A DNA stretch of 64,000 bases from RGIG7213 sp045540335 (GCA_045540335.1 JAZQHC010000017.1:8955-72954), one strand, 5' to 3'; positions 25,976 through 35,493 are shown, counted from the stretch's first letter. Notes: generated by a model not told the origin, from the sequence alone. Made by a program: numbers and translations.

Positions 25976-26238
25976 AATATCCTCCTGAATTTTAATAAGT
26001 GACAACTCTTCCTCATTATAATATAACAAATAATCAAAAATGTCAAGAAAAATATTAAATTTAACCCGTGTGAAACGATTTTATAATATTTTTCTTTAAA
26101 TGGCAACGCATTGCGCGGTTGCTTTGATGAGCGCGGAATTTTGTTCAAATTGTAAATTCAATAAGAATGACCGTATGCGACAGATTTTTCGTATTGCAGA
26201 TGATATTATTTTTTTGAAATAAATTAACGGAGGACAAA

Positions 26239-26547
26239 ATGGACGGCCTGTGTATCGAATACGAAAACGGGGTAATGCGCGTAGCTATCGAATGTGAGAT
26301 AGACCACCACACCGCATCTTCTGTACGCGAGGAGATAGACGGCGAGTTTTTCGCCTGCAACCCCAAAAAAATGGTAATGGACCTTACCAACATGAGCTTT
26401 ATGGACAGCTCGGGCCTGGGGCTTATAATGGGGCGGTATTCGCGCTGTCTTGCATCGGGGTGCGAGTTTGCCGTTTGCGGCACGGACGAGCGCGCACTGC
26501 GGATATTGAAAATGGCGGGAATGGACAAGATATTGAACATTAAATAG
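26239..26547 (+). CDS. spoIIAA: Anti-sigma F factor antagonist SpoIIAA
   Basis: A 102-residue STAS-domain protein. FMDSSGLGLIMGR (residues 54-66) includes Ser58, the residue phosphorylated by SpoIIAB. In its unphosphorylated form it releases sigma F from SpoIIAB in the forespore. It begins the three-gene spoIIA operon; ATG 26239 follows ACGGAGGAC. Confidence 0.95.
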   Translation: MDGLCIEYENGVMRVAIECEIDHHTASSVREEIDGEFFACNPKKMVMDLTNMSFMDSSGLGLIMGRYSRCLASGCEFAVCGTDERALRILKMAGMDKILNIK

Positions 26548-26566
26548 ACAAAACGAGGATATACAA

Positions 26567-27001
26567 ATGAAAAAAGAGAAGATAAACGAAGTAAGGGTCG
26601 TTATGGCGGCGATATCGAAAAACGAATCGCTTGCCAGGGCGTATATCAGCGCGTTGGTATCACAGCTTGACCCCCGCGTTGACGAGCTTGCCGACATACG
26701 ATGCGCCGTTAGCGAGGCGGTAACGAACTGCGTTGTTCATGCCTACAAAAACGGCGAAAACGGAAAAATATACATAAACGCACGCGTCTATTCCGACCGC
26801 ACCGTTACGGTAGAGGTAACGGACAAGGGCTGCGGCATAGCAGACGTTTGCCAAGCAATGCAGCCCTTGTTTACAACGGGCGACAAGGCTGAAAGAAGCG
26901 GTATGGGTTTTTCCGTTATGCAAAGCTTTACTGATAAAATAAAGGTTTTTTCAAAAAACGGAAAAGGCACGCGCGTGTTTATGGCTAAAAAATTTTCGTA
27001 A
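26567..27001 (+). CDS. spoIIAB: Anti-sigma F factor and serine kinase SpoIIAB
   Basis: A 144-residue GHKL-type kinase that holds sigma F inactive and phosphorylates SpoIIAA. The N box (AVSEAVTNCVVHAY), G1 box (VTDKGCGIAD) and G2-like box (ERSGMGFSVMQSF) are all present. It lies 19 bp after spoIIAA and 10 bp before sigF. Confidence 0.95.
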   Translation: MKKEKINEVRVVMAAISKNESLARAYISALVSQLDPRVDELADIRCAVSEAVTNCVVHAYKNGENGKIYINARVYSDRTVTVEVTDKGCGIADVCQAMQPLFTTGDKAERSGMGFSVMQSFTDKIKVFSKNGKGTRVFMAKKFS

Positions 27002-27011
27002 GGAGTTTTTT

Positions 27012-27758
27012 ATGTCGGCGGCAAATAACGGCAGGCAAAGTGATTTTTCTTTAAACGCACAGCTTATCAGCAAGGCGCAAAACGGCGATAGAGAAGCTAT
27101 GGGGCAAGTCGTAGAGCTTAATATGGGGCTTGTAAAAAGCATCGTTCTGCGATTTTACGACAGGGGCGTTGAATACGACGACCTTATGCAAATAGGCACG
27201 ATGGGTATGATAAAGGCGGTAAAAAGCTATTCGCAGCAATTCGGTACCGTGTTTTCTACGTACGCTGTGCCGCTTATTATCGGGGAGATACGGCGGTATC
27301 TGCGCGACGACGGAATAATAAAGGTATCGCGCGGGGTTAAAAAGCTTGGCGTGCACGCAATGAAGCAGCGCGAGCTGTTTATAAAAGAACACAACCGCGA
27401 GCCGAAAATATCCGAGCTTGCCGCCTTATCGCAAGCATCGGAGGAGGAGGTATTATCCGCACTTGAGGCGTGCTATCCGCTGCACTCTTTATCAGAGCCT
27501 GCAGGCGATGGCGAAGGTGCAGTGCTTGAAAATATTTTGCCCGATAAATCCGACGGGATAGAATCTCTGTGCGACAAAATTGCTTTGAAAGATGCACTTG
27601 AAAAATTAACCGAAACAGAGCAAAGCATAATTTACCTGCGGTACTACCGCGATATGTCCCAACAGCAAACGGCAAAGGTGCTGGGGCTTTCGCAGGTGAA
27701 AATATCGCGCAGTGAAAAAAAGATATTTGAAAAACTGAAATCGGAATTATCCGTGTGA
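27012..27758 (+). CDS. sigF: Forespore sigma factor F
   Basis: A 248-residue sigma-70 family member. Region 2 has VVELNMGLVKSIV, YDDLMQIG and the -10-binding TYAVPLIIGEIRRYLRDDG; region 3 includes IKVSRGVKKL; region 4 has the HTH MSQQQTAKVLGLSQVKISRSEKKI. The SIGRxLK-like signature and position after spoIIAB identify it as sigma F, which directs early forespore transcription. Confidence 0.96.
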   Translation: MSAANNGRQSDFSLNAQLISKAQNGDREAMGQVVELNMGLVKSIVLRFYDRGVEYDDLMQIGTMGMIKAVKSYSQQFGTVFSTYAVPLIIGEIRRYLRDDGIIKVSRGVKKLGVHAMKQRELFIKEHNREPKISELAALSQASEEEVLSALEACYPLHSLSEPAGDGEGAVLENILPDKSDGIESLCDKIALKDALEKLTETEQSIIYLRYYRDMSQQQTAKVLGLSQVKISRSEKKIFEKLKSELSV

Positions 27759-27795
27759 AATTTACAAAATATTTATTTTTTTTTACACTTACCTA

Positions 27796-27824
27796 TTGAC
27801 AAATACTTTTAAAGCAGATATAAT
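27796..27824 (+). promoter_or_regulatory. Promoter of yceD-rpmF
   Basis: TTGACA (27796-27801), 17-bp spacer, TATAAT (27819-27824). Confidence 0.8.
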
Positions 27825-27891
27825 AAACTTCGTGGCTTTTATGTCGGGCATTTATGCTTGATAAGGCAATTTTTAAAGCGAGGTTCGGTCA

Positions 27892-28407
27892 ATGCGGCTT
27901 GATATAACGCGCATTTTATGCGGCGAGGTCGATTCGCTTCCCTTCGAAATGCAGATACCTGCCGACGGGGATGAGGGCTTTTCCTATTTCACGGAATGGG
28001 GTGTTACCTTTAAAGGTGATATTTCAGTTAAAGGCGAGGTAAAAAACAACGGCGGCTATATGTCGATGCGTGTGCAATCCTCGGTGGAATACGGCACTTT
28101 GTGCGCAAGGTGCTTGAAGAAAATGGCACGTACGTTCGAACACGGCTTTGAAAAAAGTATTGCAGTACAGTTGACAAACGAAGAAAACGATGATTTTATC
28201 CTTATTGACGGCGGATGTGTGGACGTTGCGTCGGCAGTATGCGAAGAATTTCTCCTGTCGTTTCCTTTAAAAGAGCTGTGCGGCGAATCTTGCCGCGGCC
28301 TTTGCCCGAAATGCGGCAAAAATCTTAACGAAGGCGACTGCGCCTGCGAGTCGGACGGCGACCCGCGCATGGCAAAGCTTAAAGCGTTGCTTTCGGATTA
28401 TGAATAA
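27892..28407 (+). CDS. yceD: YceD/DUF177 protein, 23S rRNA accumulation factor
   Basis: A 171-residue protein of the DUF177 family, which precedes rpmF in most bacteria and affects 23S rRNA accumulation. Near the N-terminus there is a Cys pair-bearing VEYGTLCARCLKKM string, and the C-terminus has C-x3-C-x3-CPKCG (CGESCRGLCPKCGKNL), a likely zinc site. ATG 27892 lies after GCGAGGTTCGG. The next gene is rpmF, 38 bp away, in the conserved order. Confidence 0.88.
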   Translation: MRLDITRILCGEVDSLPFEMQIPADGDEGFSYFTEWGVTFKGDISVKGEVKNNGGYMSMRVQSSVEYGTLCARCLKKMARTFEHGFEKSIAVQLTNEENDDFILIDGGCVDVASAVCEEFLLSFPLKELCGESCRGLCPKCGKNLNEGDCACESDGDPRMAKLKALLSDYE

Positions 28408-28445
28408 CGTAAGTAATTGTTAATTATACAAGGAGGTGTAGGGAA

Positions 28446-28628
28446 ATGGCAGTACCTAAGAAGAAAGTCAGCAAAGCAAGGAGAGATAAGAGACGTTCCA
28501 ACGTATGGCGTCTTGACCTGCCCGGTATGACTAAATGCCCCAAATGCGGTGCGTTCAATAAGTCGCACAGAGTCTGCATGACATGCGGAACTTACGGCGG
28601 TAAGGAAATAGTCAAAACAGAAGCGTAA
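28446..28628 (+). CDS. rpmF: Ribosomal protein L32
   Basis: A 60-residue ribosomal protein with the typical AVPKKKVSKARRDKRRSN start and a four-cysteine zinc ribbon (CPKCG and CMTCG). ATG 28446 follows AAGGAGGTGTAGGG. Confidence 0.96.
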   Translation: MAVPKKKVSKARRDKRRSNVWRLDLPGMTKCPKCGAFNKSHRVCMTCGTYGGKEIVKTEA

Positions 28629-28696
28629 GTATTATAACGGTGAGGAGGGGTTGTGTTTTACAATCCCTTTACTGTTTAATTGGGGGTGATTCGGCA

Positions 28697-29998
28697 ATGG
28701 TTACGGTATGCAGCGTAGAAAAAGGGTCTATCGCGCACAAGGCGGGCATTTTAAAGGGCGACGTTATAATATCCATATCGGGTAACGAGATAAACGACGT
28801 GCTTGATTACCGTTTTTATCTTACCGAGGGGCATATAACCCTGCTTATACACCGCGGGGCAGAGCTGTTCGAGGTGGATATAAATAAAGGCGTTTACGAC
28901 GATATCGGGCTTGAATTTGCCACGTATCTTATGGATGAAAAGCGCACGTGCAGAAACAAATGTATGTTTTGCTTTATCGACCAGATGCCGAAGGGCTGCA
29001 GGGAAACCTTGTATTTCAAGGATGACGACAGCCGCCTTTCCTTTTTACAGGGCAACTATATCACCTGCACGAATTTAAGCAACAGCGATATAGACAGGAT
29101 AATTAAAATGCGTATGTCACCGATAAACATATCGGTTCATACCACCAACCCCGAATTACGCGTTAAAATGATGAAAAACAAAAACGCGGGCAAAATACTT
29201 GATATTATGAAGCGTTTTGCCGACGGCGGCATACAAATGAACGCGCAATTAGTGCTTTGCAAGGGCGTTAACGACGGGCAAGAGCTGCAAAGAAGCATGG
29301 AAGACCTTGTAAAGCTTATTCCCATGTTAAACAGCGTTTCCGCCGTTCCGTGCGGGCTTACCGACCATAGGCAGGGCTTGGCAGAAATACAGCCCTTTGA
29401 AAAGCAAGACGCCGCCGATGTTATTGAAAGCATGATAAAATTCGGCAACGAATGCCTTGAAAAATACGGCAAGCGCGTGTTTTTCCCGTCGGACGAGTTT
29501 TATCTTACCGCGCAGATACCCCTGCCGGAAGAGGAGTTTTACGAGGGATATCCGCAGATAGAAAACGGCGTTGGTATGATAACGTCGCTTTTAACAGAGT
29601 TTGAATGCGAGGCAGATTACCTTAACGAATACGACCTTGAAAAGCCGCGAAGGCTGTCCGTTGCAACGGGAAGGGCGGCGTATCCGTTTATAAAATGGTG
29701 TTGCGAGCGCATAATGCTTCAAGCAAAAAATACGAAGATAAACGTATATCAGATAGAAAATAATTTTTTTGGAAAAAATATAACGGTTGCAGGGCTTATA
29801 GTAGGTAAAGACTTAACCCGGCAGCTTGAAAATGCAGATCTTGGCGATACGTTGCTTATACCGTCCGTTATGCTTAGAAGCGAGGGTGATATGTTTTTAG
29901 ACAGTATGACATTGCAGCAGGCAGAGGATATCCTCGGCGTACGGATAACCCCCGTTGTATCAGACGGGGCAGAGCTTATAAGAAACATATTGTATTAA
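28697..29998 (+). CDS. DUF512 PDZ / radical-SAM-like protein
   Basis: A 433-residue protein common in Clostridia. Residues 1-65 form a PDZ-like domain (GSIAHKAGILKGDVIISISG). The cluster C85-x3-C89-x2-C92 (CRNKCMFCFIDQMP) is a radical-SAM-type iron-sulfur site, followed by a TIM-barrel-like core and the C-terminal DUF512 region (NNFFGKNITVAGLIVGKDL). The reaction is not known. I start it at ATG 28697, after GGGGGTGA; an earlier in-frame start overlaps the region just after rpmF. It is 16 bp before der, so the two may be co-transcribed. Confidence 0.88.
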   Translation: MVTVCSVEKGSIAHKAGILKGDVIISISGNEINDVLDYRFYLTEGHITLLIHRGAELFEVDINKGVYDDIGLEFATYLMDEKRTCRNKCMFCFIDQMPKGCRETLYFKDDDSRLSFLQGNYITCTNLSNSDIDRIIKMRMSPINISVHTTNPELRVKMMKNKNAGKILDIMKRFADGGIQMNAQLVLCKGVNDGQELQRSMEDLVKLIPMLNSVSAVPCGLTDHRQGLAEIQPFEKQDAADVIESMIKFGNECLEKYGKRVFFPSDEFYLTAQIPLPEEEFYEGYPQIENGVGMITSLLTEFECEADYLNEYDLEKPRRLSVATGRAAYPFIKWCCERIMLQAKNTKINVYQIENNFFGKNITVAGLIVGKDLTRQLENADLGDTLLIPSVMLRSEGDMFLDSMTLQQAEDILGVRITPVVSDGAELIRNILY

Positions 29999-30014
29999 GG
30001 AAATGGAGGTTTAA

Positions 30015-31343
30015 ATGGCAAAACCTATCGTTGCAATAGTGGGCCGCCCAAACGTGGGCAAAAGCACGCTTTTTAATAAAATAACGGGGCAAAGGATATC
30101 AATAGTTGAAGATACGCCCGGCGTTACCCGTGACAGAATATATTACGAAGCAGAATGGTGCGGCAGAAAAATGCTTATGGTCGATACGGGCGGTATCGAA
30201 CCGAAAACGGATAACGCAATATTGCGCCATATGCGCAATCAGGCGCAGATAGCTATCGAAACGGCAGACGTTATCATATTTATGACAGACGTGCGCGCAG
30301 GCCTTACTGCTGACGACAGAGACGTTGCGCGTATGCTTCAAAAATCGCACAAGCCGATAGTTCTTTGTGTAAATAAAATAGATTCCGTCGGGCATCTTCC
30401 CCTTGAATTTTACGAATTTTACGAGCTGGGCCTTGGCGACCCTATCGCGCTTTCCTCCGTTCACGGAACGGGCACGGGCGACCTTTTAGACGCCGTGCTT
30501 GAGCACCTTCCCCCCGAGGACGAGGACGACGACGATTCCGACAGAATAAAGGTTGCCGTAATAGGCAAGCCTAATGCGGGCAAAAGCTCTATTATAAACT
30601 ACGTTTTAGGGCAAGAACGCATGATAGTTTCCGACATTGCGGGTACAACGCGCGATGCGGTTGACAGCGACGTGGATAACGAATACGGCAAATTTACCTT
30701 TATCGACACGGCAGGCATACGCCGTGCGGGCAAAATATCCGATAATATAGAAAAATACAGCGTTTTGCGCGCCAAAATGGCTGTTGAAAGGGCAGATGTC
30801 TGCCTTATAATGATAGATGCAAACGAAGGCATCACCGAACAGGACGAGCGTATTGCCGGCATTGCACACAACGCGGGCAAGGCGTCTATCGTCGTTGTAA
30901 ACAAGTGGGATACCGTAGAAAAGGATAATTCCACGGTGAAAAAGTTTACCGAAAAGGTGAATATCGCCCTTTCTTATATGACGTACGCGCCCATAATGTT
31001 CGTTTCGGCAAAAACGGGCCAAAGGGTGGAAAAGCTGTTCGAGCTTATTAAATACGTTAACGAGCAGGGCGCTTTGCGCGTTTCAACCGGTATGCTTAAC
31101 GACGTTTTAAACGATGCTACGACAAGGGTACAGCCCCCGTCTGATAAGGGCAGAAGGCTGAAGATATATTATATGACGCAGCCCTCGGTAAAACCGCCGA
31201 CGTTCGTTATTTTCTGCAACAATGCGGAATTGTTCCACTATTCATATCAAAGATATATCGAAAACTGCTTAAGAAACGTTTTCGGCTTTAAAGGTACTCC
31301 CATACGGCTTGTAATAAGGGAGAGGGGGGACGATAATGACTAA
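30015..31343 (+). CDS. der: Ribosome assembly GTPase Der (EngA)
   Basis: A 442-residue protein with tandem GTPase domains, required for 50S subunit maturation. G1 motifs GRPNVGKS (residues about 10-17) and GKPNAGKS (about 183-190), the DTGG and DTAG G3 motifs and NKID and NKWD G4 motifs are all present, followed by the C-terminal KH-like domain. ATG 30015 follows AATGGAGG. Its end overlaps the plsY-like start by 8 bp. Confidence 0.96.
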   Translation: MAKPIVAIVGRPNVGKSTLFNKITGQRISIVEDTPGVTRDRIYYEAEWCGRKMLMVDTGGIEPKTDNAILRHMRNQAQIAIETADVIIFMTDVRAGLTADDRDVARMLQKSHKPIVLCVNKIDSVGHLPLEFYEFYELGLGDPIALSSVHGTGTGDLLDAVLEHLPPEDEDDDDSDRIKVAVIGKPNAGKSSIINYVLGQERMIVSDIAGTTRDAVDSDVDNEYGKFTFIDTAGIRRAGKISDNIEKYSVLRAKMAVERADVCLIMIDANEGITEQDERIAGIAHNAGKASIVVVNKWDTVEKDNSTVKKFTEKVNIALSYMTYAPIMFVSAKTGQRVEKLFELIKYVNEQGALRVSTGMLNDVLNDATTRVQPPSDKGRRLKIYYMTQPSVKPPTFVIFCNNAELFHYSYQRYIENCLRNVFGFKGTPIRLVIRERGDDND

Positions 31344-32616
31344 CGGCATATTCGGCAGCGGCCCTTCGATGATGTATCTGGCGCTTGGTCTTATACTTTG
31401 CGCGGCGGCAGGCTATTTTATAGGCTCTGTCAACACGGCGATAATTTTATCACGCGTGCGCTATAATCAGGATATCCGCGATTTCGGCAGTAAAAATGCA
31501 GGAATGACGAACGTTTTGCGCACCTACGGCAAGGGCGCGGCGGCAGCCACCCTTATAGGTGATATCGGCAAAGCCGTTATCGCTTGCCTTATAGGTATCT
31601 TTCTTCTTGGCGAAAGCGGCGGATACGTTGCGGGCTTTTTCTGTGTTATCGGGCACATTTTCCCGCTGTATTATAACTTTAAGGGCGGCAAGGGCGTGCT
31701 TGCGCTGGCGGCTGTGGTGCTTGTGCTTAACTGGCAGGCGTTTATCGTGCTGTTTACGCTTTTTGTCATCATCGTAAGCTTTTCGAAGTATATTTCGCTT
31801 GGCTCTGTAATATGTGCGTTACTTTATCCCATAATATTAAGTAAGTTTGCAGAACCGAATATTTTCGGTACTGTAACGTCTATCGTGCTTGCAATAATCG
31901 TAGCGGTAAAGCACAGCTCTAACATTCAACGCCTTTGGGCAGGCGAGGAAAATAAGCTGAAGCTTGGCAAAAAACCGCTTAAGCCGTGGAAGCTTGTAAT
32001 TATAAACGTGCTTTTGGTGTGCGTTACATTGTTTGCAATCGTTGCAAATACCGTATTTGCAAGCGGCATGCTGCAAAGAAAGAACGATGCGGTTCGATTT
32101 GAAAATTACTACATATCGGAATTGCAGCTTCGCTATATCTACATAAAAACGGCAAACGACTATCTTAACAGCGAAGAAAACGCCCAAACTGATATCGTTA
32201 AAAATTATAATCCACAGCTTTCCTTAAACGAGCAAACCGTAAACGGCAAAACATATGCAGAATACTTTATGCAAATGGCGATAGACAAGTGTAAAGAGCT
32301 TCTCGTAATTTACGCCGCGGCAGATTTTGAAGGAAAGGTTGTTTCCCCGAAAGATGACAGATGCCTTGCCGAATACGAAAAAATGCGCGAAAGCTTTATT
32401 TTCGGTGATTCGTACGGCAGATATATCAACCGCGTTTACGGTAGGGGCGTGGGCGAAAGCGATATAAGAAATATAATTCAGGCGCAGATAACCGTTGGCG
32501 AGTATCTTTCCGCTTTGGAAGAGGGCGCGTCTGACCATTTGATTCAAAGCAAGGAAAAATATCTTACGGTAGATGAAGAAACCGTTGAAAAAATAATCAA
32601 CGGCGAATATATATAA
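31336..32616 (+). CDS. plsY: PlsY acyltransferase fused to a SurA/PrsA-like C-terminal domain
   Basis: A 426-residue protein. Residues about 15-212 are a complete PlsY: GYFIGSVNTA, RDFGSKNAGMTNVLRTYGK, FKGGKGV and a C-terminal HSSNIQRL string. PlsY makes lysophosphatidic acid from acyl-phosphate and glycerol 3-phosphate at the membrane. An added transmembrane segment (about 219-241, VIINVLLVCVTLFAIVANTVF) leads to about 185 helical residues resembling the N-terminal chaperone domain of SurA/PrsA/trigger-factor-like foldases (NEQTVNGKTYAEYFMQMA). Typical PlsY is about 200 residues, so the C-terminal half is an unusual extension. It overlaps der by 8 bp. Confidence 0.85.
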   Translation: MTNGIFGSGPSMMYLALGLILCAAAGYFIGSVNTAIILSRVRYNQDIRDFGSKNAGMTNVLRTYGKGAAAATLIGDIGKAVIACLIGIFLLGESGGYVAGFFCVIGHIFPLYYNFKGGKGVLALAAVVLVLNWQAFIVLFTLFVIIVSFSKYISLGSVICALLYPIILSKFAEPNIFGTVTSIVLAIIVAVKHSSNIQRLWAGEENKLKLGKKPLKPWKLVIINVLLVCVTLFAIVANTVFASGMLQRKNDAVRFENYYISELQLRYIYIKTANDYLNSEENAQTDIVKNYNPQLSLNEQTVNGKTYAEYFMQMAIDKCKELLVIYAAADFEGKVVSPKDDRCLAEYEKMRESFIFGDSYGRYINRVYGRGVGESDIRNIIQAQITVGEYLSALEEGASDHLIQSKEKYLTVDEETVEKIINGEYI

Positions 32617-32631
32617 TTTCTTTAAACGATT

Positions 32632-32669
32632 AAAAAAGGCAGATACAAAGCTTGTATCTGCCTTTTTTT
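32632..32669 (+). terminator. Terminator after plsY
   Basis: AAAAGGCAGATACAA and TTGTATCTGCCTTTT form a perfect stem with a T run. The fourth interspersed repeat begins at once. Confidence 0.85.
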
Positions 32670-32998
32670 ACCGATAAGCAGGTGGTTAGATAGAGGCTTT
32701 TGCCGATTAGTAATTCCGCCGCAGCGATAGGCACCTTCTGAAAGGAATCTGTCGAGCGAATGCAGACTGAAGTACAGCTCGTAATGATAAAATTCAGCAA
32801 AATGGGACTATAACGCAGGCTTCTTCCATCGCGTTGCGGTTTCCCTTCCTCTTTGAGGAAGGCTTTGAATTGCCACATCTGTGGCGGCAGGGCGCCGTTT
32901 GCCACTGCCAAATGCTTCGGTGGGCTTAAGCCCCGCCGGTAACACGCCCTTATAGGGCAGGGCAAGCCGCCGGATCAGCCGATGGTTATGACTTCGTT
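32670..32998. repeat. Interspersed repeat, copy 4 (full length)
   Basis: Colinear with copy 1 over its whole length, with scattered substitutions, and ending like copy 3 (GATGGTTATGAC). It directly follows the plsY terminator. Confidence 0.85.
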
Positions 32999-33114
32999 TA
33001 TAAAAGTTGCCCGTTTGCCGACGGCATAATGCGGCTGATGAGGCTATATATCCGCTTTAAATAGATATAATTAAGGCACGCCCCAAAATGAAGCGCGCCT
33101 TAAATCAAAGCCTA

Positions 33115-34902
33115 TTATTCTGCAATAGTTTCAAGGAATCTTTCGTAATCCTTCAATTTTGCATCGTGCAATACCCTGTATCCGAAGATAGAAGAATCTA
33201 TTTTGGAAAGGTCTTTAGCAAGGTAATATTCCGTATAGAACTGCAACGGGATAACCGCCATATCGTCCATCAGCATTTTTTCAGCCTCTGCAAGCTTGGC
33301 TGCCCTTTCTGCAGAATAGGGCGCAAGTGCAAGCGCTTCTTTTATAAGTGCGCTGTACGCTTCGCTTGTGTAGCCTGATTTGTTGGGCTGCGGGTCGTAG
33401 TTGTTATTCAACGTGTCGCGTGCCGCGCCGCTGTATTCGACAGCAAACGGTGCAAGCGTGGAAATTGCATCTGTCGAGTTGGATTGATAGTCAAGCGAGA
33501 TAACGTCGTATTCGCCGTTTTTGTACGCTTCCATATAATCTTCTCTGTCAAGTGCTTTAACGGTAACCGTAAAGCCGAGCTGCTTCCATTGGCCTTTTAT
33601 GTAATCTGCAATAAGCTTATCCGTATCGTTGATAGTGTAATCGCGGCATACAAGCGTAATTGATTTGTCGCCCGAAACGCCCTTCAAAAGTGCCTTTGCA
33701 CCGTCGATATCGGCAGACGCGCTTATTATATCGCCTGCTTGTGTACGGAACGAGGTTCCTGCCTTCGTGTTGTAAACAGGCAAGGGAACGATGCCCGTTG
33801 CCGCCGTGTTTATACCGCCCGTAATATTAACTATTTCATTTCTGTCGATAGCCATTGAAAGTGCCTTGCGCACGTCTGCGGAATCAAACAATTCGTTGCT
33901 TCTGTTGAAGAAATACGTGTGCGTTGAAAGCATGTTGCTTGTTTTCATATCTTCTTTGTAATTTGCTATCTGGTCCAACGGAAGGTTGGAAAGGTAGAAG
34001 ATATCGCCGTTGTTAAACTGGTCAAGCAAGCCTGCAAGGCCCGTGCCGTCTTTCGCAAGGTATTCGTAGTGGATAACTATTTTGTGGGGGTTAACGAACT
34101 TAAGCTCGTTTTCGCCTTCGGTACCCTTCAAACGGTAGTACTTGTTTCTTTCAAGCACGTATTGGCCGTTTTCCTTCGATTCGTCCATCGTTTTGATGGC
34201 GAACGGGCCGTTGGTAACCATCATCGTTGCTTTCGTTGACCAAGAGGTATCGTAAAGCATCTGGTCGTTTTCGTCGTATTGAACTACGCCGTCGTCGTCT
34301 GTCAAGGGCTTACTTACCTTATCCTCGCGCAAGGGGTACAAAGCGGGGGAAGCAAGTGCTTCAAGAAAATGGTCGTAATCTATCTTGCCTTCAAATTCGA
34401 TTTCGATAAGCGTATTGTCGGGCGCGGTGATACCAACGTCGTCGATGCTTACGCCTTCCTGACCTTCTTTTGCCGCTTTAGCATTCTTTATATCGTAAAG
34501 AAGTATAGCCGCATCGCTGGAAAAATCGGGGCTGAGGATACGCTTCCACGCGAAAATAAAATCGTCTGCGGTAAGGGGCGTGCCGTCACTCCATTTAGTT
34601 TCCTTAAGCTCGATGAGCATTTTATACTCGTTCCTATCGTCGTTTTCGTCGATAGTAATATCATCGGCAATGGCATTTTCAACCTTGCCGTCTGCGTTTA
34701 TTCTTGTAAGACCCTCGTAAATGATGCCGAGGACTTTAACTGCATCAGCATCAAGGTAAGCTGTCGCAGGGTCGAAATTTTTGATTTCGGAAGAAAGCAA
34801 CATGTGTATTATTGCGCCCTTATCGTTTTCGGCACGGCTGCAGCCAACAAATGCCGTAAGCGAGAAAACGACGCACAAAATCAGTGCCACAATTCTCTTC
34901 AT
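33115..34902 (-). CDS. Peptide/nickel-type ABC transporter substrate-binding lipoprotein (OppA/DppA family)
   Basis: A 595-residue extracellular solute-binding protein of family 5. A lipoprotein signal (ILCVVFSLTAFVGC) gives an acylated Cys20. The domain has the family pattern: LKETKWSDGTPLTADDFIFAWKR... near 110, NGPFAI, and RKALSMAIDRNEIV. It probably captures oligopeptides for an Opp-type importer, yet no permease or ATPase gene lies next to it, so it is an orphan binding protein. ATG 34902 follows GGAGGTTCAG. Substrate not assigned. Confidence 0.88.
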   Translation of the reverse strand: MKRIVALILCVVFSLTAFVGCSRAENDKGAIIHMLLSSEIKNFDPATAYLDADAVKVLGIIYEGLTRINADGKVENAIADDITIDENDDRNEYKMLIELKETKWSDGTPLTADDFIFAWKRILSPDFSSDAAILLYDIKNAKAAKEGQEGVSIDDVGITAPDNTLIEIEFEGKIDYDHFLEALASPALYPLREDKVSKPLTDDDGVVQYDENDQMLYDTSWSTKATMMVTNGPFAIKTMDESKENGQYVLERNKYYRLKGTEGENELKFVNPHKIVIHYEYLAKDGTGLAGLLDQFNNGDIFYLSNLPLDQIANYKEDMKTSNMLSTHTYFFNRSNELFDSADVRKALSMAIDRNEIVNITGGINTAATGIVPLPVYNTKAGTSFRTQAGDIISASADIDGAKALLKGVSGDKSITLVCRDYTINDTDKLIADYIKGQWKQLGFTVTVKALDREDYMEAYKNGEYDVISLDYQSNSTDAISTLAPFAVEYSGAARDTLNNNYDPQPNKSGYTSEAYSALIKEALALAPYSAERAAKLAEAEKMLMDDMAVIPLQFYTEYYLAKDLSKIDSSIFGYRVLHDAKLKDYERFLETIAE

Positions 34903-35061
34903 TTAACTGAACCTCCTTAGATTCAACGAATATAATTATAGATACTACGCTATTATATCATTAAATCCCGACATAATCAATAATAAAAAATTAATTTTTA
35001 TAAAGATTTATACATATGCACAAAAATAAATCGGCAAATTGTTTAAATTCTACAATGAAAG

Positions 35062-35098
35062 ACCCCGAAAACAAGATTTTTATCTTCATTTTCGGGGC
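35062..35098 (-). terminator. Hairpin terminator after the 35123 gene
   Basis: CCCCGAAAA pairs with TTTTCGGGG around an AT-rich loop and a T-rich tail follows on the minus strand. Confidence 0.55.
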
Positions 35099-35122
35099 GA
35101 ATATTCAATAAATATTTAAAAA

Positions 35123-35473
35123 TTATTTACGGCGGTTAATTGCCAGAACAGCGCCAAGGCACATAACGCCGCAAGCTATGCAGCCTGCGCCGATGTCTAT
35201 GGTGCCTGCCTCCATTCCGCCGATAACGCCGAAAAACGCAACTGCAACGCACGCGATAATGCAAGAATACGCAAATTTTGCAACGGCGGCAAGCACCCTG
35301 CTGTGCAGCAGCACGCTTGCATTTTGATATACGACGTTCATCGCGTAGGCGATAACGTAGGCAGTATATTCAGCACCAAGCAACAACCATGAAAGAACGT
35401 TTACAAAAACATCGGATACGGAAATTTGTTTTTTTGCCTTTGTATTGTATGAAATGGATATATTGTTATTCAT
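35123..35473 (-). CDS. Small membrane protein divergent from S24 repressor
   Basis: A 116-residue protein with three hydrophobic segments: VLSWLLLGAEYTAYVIAYAM, CIIACVAVAFFGVIGGM and IACGVMCLGAVLAI, ending NRRK. I start it at MNNNISISYN (ATG 35473), after CGGAGGTAAT. It shares a 170-bp control region with the repressor gene transcribed the other way. Divergence and the shared AAAACGGTA sites suggest that the repressor controls it. The family is not recognised; phage-like holin or superinfection proteins are possible but unsupported. Confidence 0.65.
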   Translation of the reverse strand: MNNNISISYNTKAKKQISVSDVFVNVLSWLLLGAEYTAYVIAYAMNVVYQNASVLLHSRVLAAVAKFAYSCIIACVAVAFFGVIGGMEAGTIDIGAGCIACGVMCLGAVLAINRRK

Positions 35474-35493
35474 AATTACCTCCGAAATTACCA

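Noticed and set aside
24776..26002. 408-residue plus-strand open frame
   Set aside because: Antisense shadow of the CBM9-like surface protein gene; no domain, promoter or ribosome binding site.
28640..28696. Upstream start for the DUF512 gene
   Set aside because: The added residues are not family-like and the ATG at 28697 has a better-placed GGGGGTGA site and begins the PDZ domain correctly.
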